Below are positions 1 to 9,235 of a stretch of 64,000 nt of DNA, piece by piece. A model generated the notes under the pieces. That model was not told the DNA's origin. It searched no databases and worked only from the letters and a program-made list of their open reading frames with translations. Position 1 is the first letter of the stretch; every line of letters begins with the position of its first letter. Source of the DNA: Caenorhabditis remanei (Eukaryota; Nematoda; Chromadorea; Rhabditida; Rhabditidae); NCBI RefSeq assembly GCF_010183535.1, contig NC_071329.1:6076001-6140000 (forward strand), given 5' to 3'. The position numbers and the translations under genes are program-made.

Positions 1-1213
1 TGGTGAAGTTTTCCCTCACTACAGTTTAAGAGTTAGGTTTACCAAGTACCAATTAGTTCAACCAAACGTGATTTTTGATTTTATCTCCCATAACGAAAGA
101 TCAAAACTTTTAAGACTGCGTCATAATATCAAGTACTTTCTTATCCTTTTAATGTGTGGTCTGGAATTCAAAGCTCAAACGTACTGATAATTATAACTAT
201 CAATATCTGCATCTCCTATCTCTCAGCATTATTAATGTACATATTGGACCTCCCACCCTTCGTTCTACGCCAGCGGGCGCTGGCGCCAAAGACTCCTCGC
301 TCCCTCACCAGTATATATGGTCGTGCGCCAGCTCATTCCGTACCCCTAAATTATTACCTTTTCCTAGTTTACTTACCCTTTGCTATTCCCTTTCATCCTA
401 GCGCCACTTTTATCTTTTATCTTTAAGCCTCTCTTATAGCATAATAAACCTTTTTCAGCGCATAAAACTACAAGCGCCGCCGCTCTTTTAATTGGTAATA
501 AATCTCCTTTTATGAATAATGTGAGAACTTTTCAACGGCGCGGACAAGGAAAATTAAAACCTTGAATTATATTTTTTGAAATTTCACGACGGTTAAAAAA
601 GTTTTATGAAGAATGCTAACCGGTTTCTTAAATATGAAAAGACTCGAAAAATCAGAGTTGACCGAAGCGATATTTGAAACCATGAAAAAAAAATCCAATC
701 AACGAATTCTGACCAAAGTTCATTACAAACAAATTTTGAAGAAATTGTTGTACGGAATGTGAAAATATCTCTTTCCTTTCTTCTTTTTAATTTTTCTTTT
801 CTTGAAGTCCCATGTCTGCGTCTCCTCCATTTCCCCATACAATCTGTTTGGTACTGTCATTGGTTCTCATACGCGTTAGGTATGTAATTGATGAGTTGGT
901 TTCTTTTTTTTATTTGGAAACGAAGTAGAAGACGAGAAAGAGAGAGAATGTTCTCTCTTTGATCTGTGTCTCCATCTCTTCTGATCATACTTTCCATTTC
1001 ATGGAATTGTACTGGGTTCAAACCGGTTTTTGATTCGATTAGTTCGAGTGTCCTGAGGTTAGATTGAACGTTTTAGAAGTTTTTTCAAACTTTCGATTTT
1101 TCGTTTTGAAGGCTGTTCCTCTGTAGGTTATAAGCTAATTAGTAGTAATTGACCCCCGACCAAGAACTGCCCAAATCATAACTATCCGTATTAGAACCGT
1201 CAGGTTTATCATA

Positions 1214-1478
1214 CTTGCAAATTTACGGCCCGGCCCGAAGGCCCGGCTTCAAAAAAAGGTACCTATTTTTTACCAAATTTTTTGAATTTTTTTGAAATTT
1301 TACATTAAAAATTTCAATTTTTTGATGCATAACTATCTTTTGATTGAATTCTGAAGTATAGTCAAAATATCGACATTTTTGGGAAAAAATTCAAAAAAAT
1401 TCAAAATTTCAGTTCAAATTTTTCAGCCGGGCCTTGGAAATTCTTGTCACGGCCCGGCCCGGCCCGGCCCGTTGCAAG
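1214..1478. mobile_element. TA-flanked inverted-repeat element with GGCCCGG ends
   Basis: The ends are CTTGCAA...GGCCCGG on the left and CCGGGCC-type sequence then TTGCAAG on the right, in inverted orientation, with TA on both outer sides (1212-1213, 1479-1480). The interior is AT-rich and non-coding. Similar elements occur at 16701-16977, 28569-28834, 30020-30253 and 49411-49695, plus a 43-bp miniature at 18679-18721. The TA duplication suggests a Tc1/mariner-type MITE; that class is inference. Confidence 0.6.
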
Positions 1479-1668
1479 TATGAGGTTTATAAAATCTGAT
1501 TTCAGAACTTGATAGTGATTTTTCATGTTGAATCAGAACACTGGTTGTTATCTCCAGCATCTATGAGACTCTCAGGTTCTACTCCTCCGGGCGGTTTTAA
1601 CAAGTCCTAGTTTCAAAAAGGGTGGTTTAGATTTTTGACAATAAAACCGATGATGAACTTTGATTTCT

Positions 1669-2102
1669 AAATATTGTAACTTTTGACCGTCATGTGACTT
1701 CAGTTGAAATTGCCCAACTTTGAGACTGTGTCATAGTAAAACTAACTGTCACACAAAATAACTATTTATGGAATCAAACAGACCAAGAGTAGAGCTCCAT
1801 TTTTGTAGTTGACAACTTTTTTGTACTGGCACTTCCTAGAGAGTTACGTATCGACAAAGTAATTTCTCTCCCAAATTGTCCCATTTCAGTGCAAAATAGT
1901 GCAATTTTTGAGCTTAAAATGACCATAACTATCTAGGGCGTCACCGTACAAAAAAGTTGTCAATTACAAAAATGGAGCTCTACTTTTAATCTGTATGATA
2001 CATTAAAAATCTACTTGGTGGGACAATTAGTATTTTTATGACACAGTCTCAAAATTGGACAATTTCAACTGAAAACGACCAAAGTCCATAATCTTTTGAC
2101 CT
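1669..2102. repeat. Long palindromic dispersed repeat, copy 1
   Basis: The two arms are reverse complements with scattered mismatches. The left arm has GAGCTCCATTTTTGTAGTTG then ACAACTTTTTTGTAC, and the right arm has GTACAAAAAAGTTGTCAA then TTACAAAAATGGAGCTC. The outer arms share a GACTGTGTCAT/ATGACACAGTC block. The same family is seen at 3609-3763, 6069-6520, about 25620-26010 and 26671-26856, with fragments near 7765 and 13060. No ORF is present. Confidence 0.65.
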
Positions 2103-2318
2103 GTACTGTATCTTGAAATCGAACAAGTTTAATTCTTATAGTTACTGCCGCAATGTCTTCTCAAGATTAAAATACTCTTAGAATTCCCTTTTTCTAGCTA
2201 AATATCTTATCGTCTTAAATTAATGTTTTGTACATTTTCGTTGTTGATATAATTTTTGTAAAACCCTTCTCCTAGCAACTATAAATTCTCACTATCTTCC
2301 AGGGAACGACGTTGTTTG

Positions 2319-2900
2319 ATGGTAAAACCTGACGTCTACATCTTTTTCAACAAATCTCACTACTACCCGGGTGAAACAGTCAAAGGATATGTTCTTGTCG
2401 AATTCGAGAAAGACACCCGCGCCAAATCCCTGAAGATCGGATGGGGAGGACTTCTGAGCCGAAGATGTGGAAGAGGAGAAGTTAAAACTTCGATTAATGA
2501 GTTGCCGCTGAAGGAAACCGCTGTTTGGGAGGCTGAGAACAATTGGGTATGTTTGTAAAACTTATTGTGGTAAACAATATATTCCATTTTCCAGAACAAG
2601 ATCCCCGCTGGTGAGTACGAGTACCCTTTCCGCTTCAAACTCGCATCAACCGCTCCACCGACCTTTTGGACCAGACCATGTGACATTCAATACCAAGTCA
2701 TTGTCAAGCTGGAGAAGCCTCTCTGGATTTTCAATACTACCCACAAGAAGGAATTCAAAGTTTTGAAAGGACTGAGATTGTCCGTGGAGACCGACGAAAG
2801 CGAGACCGAGAGCGAGAGATGTCCAAATGCACCGCCAAGGTACGATGAAATCGACGGGTGCAGTGTAAGGGAGCCGCTTCCTCCAAATTATGAACCCTAA
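2319..2900 (+). CDS. Short alpha-arrestin protein, N-lobe only
   Basis: Two exons, 2319-2546 and 2595-2900, joined in phase 0 over a 48-bp intron, give 177 residues. The start is the ATG just downstream of a CTTCCAG acceptor. The protein opens with the family pattern of a short beta strand then YYPGETVKGYV, and carries the exon-2 hallmarks IPAGEYEYPF and DIQYQVIVKLEKPLW. These belong to the arrestin N domain. The usual C domain exon (KRGYxAGE-type start) is absent; the protein runs into an acidic/Ser tail with two PPxY motifs, PPRY and PPNY, the kind that bind WW domains of NEDD4-type ligases. It is half the size of its neighbours, so it is either a truncated duplicate or a specialised adaptor. 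It converges on the next arrestin gene, sharing about 94 bp of 3' flank. Function inferred from family only. Confidence 0.85.
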
Positions 2901-2939
2901 TTGCTTGCATACATTATAAGATCAAAGATCTATGAGTTG

Positions 2940-2954
2940 AATAAATATTTTATT
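2940..2954. terminator. Back-to-back polyadenylation signals of convergent genes
   Basis: AATAAA on the plus strand (2940-2945) serves the upstream arrestin gene, and AATAAA on the minus strand (2949-2954) serves the downstream one. They are only 3 bp apart, so the two 3' UTRs must overlap or nearly touch. Confidence 0.6.
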
Positions 2955-2994
2955 CTGAACTTCGAAAAAATCAACAAAATCGATCAACAAAAAA

Positions 2995-4527
2995 TTATGG
3001 CGAGTAGGGTGGTGGTGCTTCGACCGCTTTGAATCCTTTCTCTCCATCAATATTCGTCTCGTTTCCAATTACAATTCTTGCATTGCAAACCGCCTTATTA
3101 TTTGTCCACGACGCATTCTTCACAGTGAACCCCACCAAGTACCCCATCGAGATCATCGCAGACTCAAAAGTGGCTTGGAGCTTCCATGGCAAATCAACCT
3201 CGACAGTTACCTTCTTGGTCTCGTGAGGTGCCACGTAGCAGTGATGGAATCCCGTTTGCAGAACTGATTCGCAGTCTCTGCTGTACTTTGATGGTACCGG
3301 ACAGTCCGTTAGGCAATCGTTGAGAGAGCAATGAGTCTTTTGGGGACGGGAGTGAAAGTGAGACTGCTGGATCAGCTCAAACTCCAGAGAGGTGATTGGT
3401 TTCGAGGAGTGATTCTCCATGGTGACCGATACTTTGATAGTCTCTCCTGCCAGGTAGGCTCGCTTTGGGAAGTTGATCTGAAATGAGTAAGATTTGTGAT
3501 GAACGGGAGCTGCTCATAGAGGTTGACGTCGGCCAGCTGATTTTCAAAAGTTCGTACTGGTGCGAGGAATAATCGTCTTGTTTTTGCAGGTTATATAGAA
3601 AATTCCTGGAGCAACATTTTTGTAGTTGAGAACTTTTCGATAGATGCACTTCCTGACGAGATATGGTCTCTAGAAGGGACGGTACTGGAAGTTGGCGCCA
3701 ATCGGGAAAGGAAGGGTTCTTACAAAAAAGTTGTAAACTACGAAAATGAACATCTAGTCTTGTTCATCATAAATCATCTCACTTTGACCCGATTTTACTA
3801 TCTGGGAGCCATATACACAACGTCAAAGACTGCCTTGTTTGCCCAGCCAGTCCTGTCAACCCCCTGTCACACTGACATCTTCTCCCCGTTTTCTTCCCAG
3901 AAGCCTACTGTCTCAATCGATATCTCTTGACGACTCACCTCAATGGAAAAGACTCCATCCTTGAAGATCGATCCCGAGTTTTTGTGCATCACAAATCGTG
4001 ATGGGATCATAATTTCCGGTGCCATCTCCGCAAGACACGCCTTCGATGCGACCTTGAAGATCTCCTGCGTCTCAATGTTCCATCTCCACGGGCGGTTCAA
4101 TTCAACGTTCAGAGAATATTGAATATCTCCGAACGTTCCACTGAAACTTGGTGGCGCATCAGCTGGAATTTGGAAGCTGAATCTATACCGATAGATTCCG
4201 GTTGGAATTTCGTTCTGCAAGAGGATATGAGATCGTATATTTATTGATATTTGGTCAACTCACCTTTCCATCCTCGGAAATCCAGGCCATCACATAGTTG
4301 GAGACGTACTCCTTATTAGCTCCACTCTCAATCCCATACCAACCACATTTTGCTACTCCCTTCCAATAAATTTTAAGAAAACGCGCACTGATCGGTTCAT
4401 TTGCTTTCAAATAAACCTTTCCTTGCACCGTTTCTCCGGGAAAATACTTTTTGGAAGGGTTCGCGAAACGGATGGATATGGCCATTGGTGGAGGGACTTC
4501 AGGGACTGGGACAAGGTTGGCGAACAT
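2995..4527 (-). CDS. Alpha-arrestin domain protein (ARRD type)
   Basis: Minus-strand exons are 4527-4264, 4214-3939 and 3477-2995, all phase 0, giving 340 residues. The N lobe has ISIRFANPSKKYFPGETVQG and IPTGIYRYRFSFQIP followed by GDIQYSLNVELNRPW. The C lobe begins INFPKRAYLAGETIKVSV. The end is EAPPPYSP, a PPPY motif that would recruit WW-domain ubiquitin ligases. Order and length are typical of nematode alpha-arrestins. The upstream in-frame ATG (4527) was chosen; a second at 4485 (MAISIRF) would also give a complete N domain. The last intron (461 bp) carries a palindromic repeat. The family is expanded locally: four more members lie within 18 kb. Role inferred: membrane-cargo adaptor for ubiquitination or endocytosis. 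Confidence 0.9.
3609..3763. repeat. Palindromic dispersed repeat, copy in arrestin intron
   Basis: The left arm has TTTTTGTAGTTGAGAACTTT and the right arm has ACAAAAAAGTTGTAAACTAC in inverted orientation. It lies inside the last intron of the minus-strand arrestin gene and is a shorter, more decayed copy of the family at 1669-2102. Confidence 0.55.
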
Positions 4528-4760
4528 ATCGAATCGATATGAGAGCGGGGTAGATAGGAGAAAGGACAATGAAGGACCAGAATGAGAAATGAATGAATGG
4601 ATAGAACAAGGAACAGTAGATAGTGCTAATCGGGTTTGGGCGGGAAACAGATAGCTGTTGGAGCTCTGGGAAGATCAGGATAGTAGATTATGTGAGAATA
4701 GGTGTCAGCAAACAAGTGAAAATCAATGGAGCTAATCTTCGCGAAAAAAATCAAAAAGGA

Positions 4761-4824
4761 GTCGTCTGGTGCTGGAATCGAAACAGCGTCGCCACAACGT
4801 GGAGTACTAACCACTGTCACATAC
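4761..4824 (-). pseudogene. Decayed tRNA-His copy
   Basis: On the minus strand this matches the tRNA-His at 5154-5224 over the T arm, variable region and D arm, but it lacks the six bases (GGCCAC in the plus-strand reading) that form part of the anticodon arm and anticodon, and the acceptor stem is mismatched. The purine-rich flank (AAAAAGGAGT next to GGTGCTGG) also matches the functional copy, so a small segment including flank was duplicated. Confidence 0.75.
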
Positions 4825-4918
4825 CGAAGGGCGGTCATAAATGTGATAGGATGGCGCTGCGCCAAAAGAAAAGAAAAATAGAATCCATAAAAATTTATTT
4901 CCGTCCATTTTTCTCTTA

Positions 4919-5393
4919 TCACTTCTTATTCTGATCCAACTTATTCTCCGCCGAATTGAACGCCTTCACCAGTGGCACCGACTTCAGTTGACTATTCAAC
5001 GCGGCCAGTGTGGATTCGGATGGTTTTTGAGAGAGTGGTGGTGGGTCTTCGGAGGATTCGGCGGAAAATGCACGATTCACAATAGCCATTTGTTCCAGCT
5101 CTTTTTGGGTTTTCTGGAACAAAGAGATAATTTAAGAAGAGAAAAAAGGAGTTGCCTGCTGCTGGAATCGAACCAGCGTCGCCACGGCCACAACGTGGAG
5201 TACTAACCACTATACTAAGCAGGCCGAAAGTACAAGTCGTAAATTGCCGTGATGAATGTTGTGATCGGCGGGCAAGACGGCGCCGCGGGCGCCACGGGGT
5301 AGCGAGATTCAGATCATTTACCTTCTTCATTTGCTCTTCCGCACTGGCTGCTTCGTTCCCTTTTAGACCATCATTCGGCGACTTGCTCTGCAT
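4919..5393 (-). CDS. Small hydrophilic protein, function unknown, hosting an intronic tRNA
   Basis: Exons 5393-5322 and 5113-4919, joined in phase 0 with GTAAAT and TTCCAG sites, give 88 residues. The protein is Lys/Glu/Ser-rich with an amphipathic segment (EEQMKKKTQKELEQM, about residues 19-33) that could form a short coiled coil, then a PPPLSQKP linker and a basic end. No signal peptide or membrane segment is visible. I do not recognise the family. The 208-bp intron contains a tRNA-His gene in the same orientation. The start at 5393 faces the PDZ-like gene at 5678, so the two share a 284-bp divergent promoter region. Confidence 0.65.
5154..5224 (-). tRNA. tRNA-His(GTG), intronic
   Basis: Reading the minus strand, the 7-bp acceptor stem GCCTGCT/AGCAGGC closes perfectly. 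The D arm contains TAGTGGTTAGTA, the anticodon stem CCACG/CGTGG encloses loop TTGTGGC with anticodon GTG, and the T arm is GCTGG-TTCGATT-CCAGC. The length is 71 nt without an intron. B-box (GGTTCGATTCC) and A-box-like sequences are intact. It lies inside the intron of the 88-residue gene, on the same strand. Confidence 0.88.
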
Positions 5394-5677
5394 TTTTTCT
5401 TAGTTCCTTGCGAGGATTTTTTCGCAAAATAAACACAAAATTGTTCAGGACTGATTGGGATTCGGTGTTCGGGGAGAATCCACGTGGCATAAAAAGTAAG
5501 GGGTCACGTCTGTTTATCCGGATGTCCTCTATTTACGTGGCCCGACCTTATCTTTCATCGATTAGTTTTTTTGTCAATTGTTTTTTCTTAAACTCGTCAT
5601 TTTATATTTGTAGTTTTCACAATTAAACCAACTTCAATCAATTTCTAGAAGAAAGATAACATTGGATTGAACAAAGA
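5394..5677. promoter_or_regulatory. Divergent promoter region between small gene and PDZ-like gene
   Basis: These 284 bp separate two divergent start codons. An AATTTCTAG acceptor just before the plus-strand ATG suggests trans-splicing of the PDZ-like gene. No specific factor site is recognised. Confidence 0.4.
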
Positions 5678-8530
5678 ATGTCGAAAAATAATAGTGAAGA
5701 AAACAAGGAAAACAAGAAAATCGGAAAAGAGAAACAAATCAGATCGACAGCAAAACCGTCGAAAAATGTGTCAGTTATGGAGGAGATTCCGAAGAAATTG
5801 CCAACTTCGGAACCAGATAAGAAGGGCCTCACCTCGAAGTTTAAGGTATGTTAGAGACGGCCTAGAAACCGACTTTTGGAAAAACTAGTCTGTGCCAGTT
5901 TGAATAGTTAGACCGTTATGAAAAAGTTAGACAATTGAGGTTCAACCAGGCAAAATGAGGTTATCTTCCATCGCGACACTCCAGCCATGTCTTTCTCTTA
6001 TCAATATTTTGGTTGACTTTGATAGGATCCTCTGAAGACTTGAATAACTTCTAGCTTTCAAAATTTCATATACAGTACTGACCATAATGAATGCGAAACT
6101 TGCAGTTTTTAGTTGAAAATGGCCAACTTTGTGAGTGTGACACGGCCTCCTTGATAATCTCACAATATCGACTGTTTATGAACTATACAGATCACAAGTA
6201 AAGCTACATTTGTATAGTTGAAAACTTTTCTGTACTAAAAAGTTATCAATCGTCAAAGAAATTTCTCGCAATTGTTACCATTTTTCAGTGCTAAAAAGAG
6301 AGATTTTTGAGATGTTTACTTTGATGATTGATAACTTCTTAGGATGTGTCCCTGCAAAAAAGTTGTAAACTATAAAAATGAAGCTCTACTTGTGATCTGT
6401 ATAGTTCATAAACAATCGATAGTGTGACACAATCAGGGAGGCCGTGTCACAGTCACAAAGTTGACTATTTTCAACTGAAAACTGCAAGTGTCGCATTCTT
6501 TAGTGTTAATTCGTCAGGGTGAACTCGTACAAAAAAGTTGTCAACTATGATCTTTTAAGACTACGCTAATTTGTTGAAAACAGACTGTTTCCAACATTGA
6601 AGCAGTCTTTCAAACTTCACCAATTTTTTTCAGTTCAAGAAAAAGGCAATCCGAGACCAAGTCACTTCCGAACAAGTCTCTGAAACTATGGATGTTACTG
6701 AAGTCACAGATGAAGATAAAACCGATAGCGTCGCTCTTCCACCTACCGTCACAACTTCTGTAATCCTAGAACCGTACCTTCAAACGCCTACCGTACCCCA
6801 AGGAAAGCCACCACCAACTCACTTCGTGCCAGTGACAATACGTTTGGACAGAGACAGTTGGCCAAAACTTAACGATTCCCTCGAAGTCAATCAAAACATG
6901 GTGATCATCAGCGTTAAAACTCAACTCATGTCCGAATTCATGTCAGGAGACTTGATATCCGATGTCAATGGGGTGATGATGTGGGATCTAGAAGATTGGA
7001 AGAATCTGATAGAAACTACAAGTGCCGGTACTGATGATTTCGCGGTCACGGTAATTCGTGTCTGGAATATCAGGTGTTGGCCAAGAGGATTGGTCGATAA
7101 CTCGGTTAAACCGCTGGAAGAAGCCCGTCAGAATTTCATGGTGACAATGTATTCTGACAGTGGAACAGGAGGCTTGAAGATGGGAGGGACTGCGAAACAT
7201 ATCACTGTTCAGCAAGTGAGTTGACTCAAGCTTTTGAGCATAACTAAATCAACAATTTCAGGTTCGAGCCAACACTCCTGTCAGCTCAGTTCTCATCGCT
7301 GGAGATGAAATCCATGGGATCAATGGGGAGTTTCTCACTGGAATCAGCAAGATTCTTATGATCAAACAAGCTTATAAACTGATCAAGATGAGTATAGCTT
7401 CCAAGGGATCTGTGGAGTAGGTTATACTTCCAGTTACTCGACTCAACAACTACAGTTTCAGAATACTGGCCAGTCGCCGTATCGCTGCACGCACATCCCC
7501 TGCTCCCAGTCTCGAGAGGGAGCTTGGTGAGACTTTCCCGGATTACACACTCAGTGCGAAAAAGATGAAGAAGCAAGCGGCACCAGATGTTGTTCTGAAT
7601 CTACCGATTGCAGCAGATGCACTGGAGATAGCGTTGAGAGAGTTGACTTTTTTGAAGCAATGGGTTAAGCCGGAGGTTGAAGAGGTAAGATTGGAGGAGG
7701 TGGTGTATTGCCAAAAGAAGTTTATGTGTTTGAAACTTTTGTGGATTCAGTTGAGAAAGGTTAGGGCTATAACTTTGTAGTTGACAACTTTTTTTCTAAA
7801 ACGTTTCTCTGGGAGTAATAGTCAAAGAGGTCCACCCTCCGACACAAAACTGTACTCATCGGACCGTAAATTTCTTGGAAGACAATGAATAAGATATTGG
7901 CCAACTAGTAAAATGAAGTTTCTCTGTACAATTCTATAAATCATGTCTTTGTCTAAAAATTGCATCATCACTTTATGTCATTTCCAGATTCCTTACGACA
8001 AACCCGATCCAATCTACGACGAGACTTCCTACACTCCATCAGAACAACTGACAGATTCCAAGTCACCTGTATCGGAGACTCCCACCGCTAACACTCCAGC
8101 TGGTCCAACTCCCCGAGATTCTATAATGATGGCTCCTCCAGTGGACACCTCCGTTTCAACTCCTGTTACCAAATCGTCGATATCTGTAATTCCGAAGCCT
8201 TCAAATGTTTCAAATGCCAAAACGACGAAAGAAGCATCCGACAAAACCGTCATGGCTCCACCTAAATCTTTCGGCGCGGATGGATCAGCAAAAGATGGAA
8301 CATCGATAGAAGAGTTACCTGAAAGTGATAACGTTGGGGGAGAACTTCGACTCGATGGTGGAATAAAACACACTAGTATCACATCGGATATTGGAGAGGA
8401 AGCTGACCTGAAAGACTGTAATGAGAAATCGAAATTCGTGTCGTTCTTCAAAGGGAAATGGCCTGGAGTGAAACCGTCGTCGAATACTCCAAGTAGTGAA
8501 ACTCCTCCTTCAAAGAAGAAGAATGAATGA
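5678..8530 (+). CDS. PDZ-like two-domain protein, paralogue A
   Basis: Exons 5678-5845, 6634-7215, 7262-7416, 7462-7684 and 7988-8530 join with consistent phases to give 556 residues. The N terminus is a Lys-rich low-complexity segment. Exon 2 holds a first PDZ-like fold (VPVTIRLDRDSWPKL, then MVIISVKTQLMSEFMSGDLI), and exons 2-3 a second, clearer repeat (ITVQQVRANTPVSSVLIAGDEIHGINGE in successive blocks) with the core pattern AGDEIxxING. A Pro-rich tail with basic end SKKKNE follows. The plain PDZ carboxylate loop GLGF is not obvious, so peptide binding is uncertain. An inverted paralogue of almost equal size lies immediately downstream (9236-11471), with conserved exon 1-3 boundaries and phases. 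It resembles the Caenorhabditis-expanded PDZ-domain families; function unknown. Confidence 0.8.
6069..6520. repeat. Long palindromic dispersed repeat in intron 1
   Basis: The arms match outward over more than 150 bp. The left begins GAATGCGAAACTTGCAG and contains GTGACACGGCCTCC; the right contains GGAGGCCGTGTCAC and ends CTGCAAGTGTCGCATTC. The centre shares the GTAGTTGACAACTTTTTTGTA-type core with the copy at 1669-2102. It fills most of intron 1 (5846-6633) of the PDZ-like gene. Confidence 0.7.
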
Positions 8531-8663
8531 TTGTTGTGATTTGTGTTACTTTTTACTTTTTGTTCACAGGCGAATTCAATATGGGTAGAGCTCACAGCGT
8601 CCAATTCATTTCCGTTCCGGCACGCTATGCCTAACGCGGTACGCTATGCTCTGATCTCACCGC

Positions 8664-9032
8664 CAGGGATGCGCGGAACTAAAAATTTCGGAAATTTCGA
8701 AAGTCGGAACTTTTCCAACTTTTTTTTTGGAAATTTCGGAAACTCGGTTTTTCAATTTTTTTTCTTAGTCAAAATCAATAAATATGTATGGAGCAAAAAC
8801 TTAAAATTTAGTACATTTTGACACAGGGGTGACGTTTCGGCATTGTTCTCGTTGGTTTTGCAGTCATTCCTTTCGATGCCGCACAAGCTAATTTTTTAAT
8901 CAATACGAAAATATTCAAAATTCGGAAAACGGAAATTTCCGAAAGTTCCGAAAAGAATAATTCGGAAATTTTCCGACGGAAATCAGTTCCGAAAAATGTC
9001 GGAAGTTCAGGTTTCCGTTCCGCACATCTCTG
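8664..9032. mobile_element. hAT-type MITE with perfect 8-bp target duplication
   Basis: Terminal repeats are CAGGGATGCGCGGAAC on the left and the reverse complement of CAGAGATGTGCGGAAC on the right. Both sides are flanked by CTCACCGC (8656-8663 and 9033-9040), an exact 8-bp target duplication as hAT elements make. The interior is AT-rich with many TTTCGGAAATT-type motifs and no ORF, so it is non-autonomous. It sits in the spacer between the two PDZ-like genes, inside a stretch of degenerate GCTCAGCTCGCTA-like repeats. Confidence 0.88.
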
Positions 9033-9235
9033 CTCACCGCCTTCTGCTCATATCGCTATACTGCTCAGCTCGCTACGCTAAACTTACTACTGTTAGCTCA
9101 GAGATCTCATCGCTATCTCATCGCTTTGTTCAAAGCTCGCTATGACCTGTTCAGCTCGGTAAGTTTTGCTCACAATGAGTACTTCGAGTTTCTACTAAAT
9201 CTTTATTCCCTTAAAATTTTAAAATCAGAGTTCAA

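Larger units (their letters stand above)
1..2318. other. Intergenic DNA, no gene recognised
   Basis: No ORF here has splice-site support or a recognisable protein. The stretch is AT-rich and holds two dispersed repeats described separately (1214-1478 and 1669-2102). A short GC-rich inverted repeat, GCCAGCGGGCGCTGGC, lies near 270. The last bases before the first arrestin gene contain a CTTCCAG acceptor, likely a trans-splice site. Confidence 0.6.

Noticed and set aside
1..500. Possible partial gene at the left edge
   Set aside because: The two overlapping ORFs at 154-426 show no splice sites or recognisable protein and are in overlapping frames of the same AT-rich stretch.
5408..5626. 72-residue plus-strand ORF
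   Set aside because: Lies in the divergent promoter region with no supporting signal and random composition.
8029..8604. 191-residue minus-strand ORF
   Set aside because: Antisense shadow of the last exon of PDZ-like paralogue A, whose frame is supported by splice phases.
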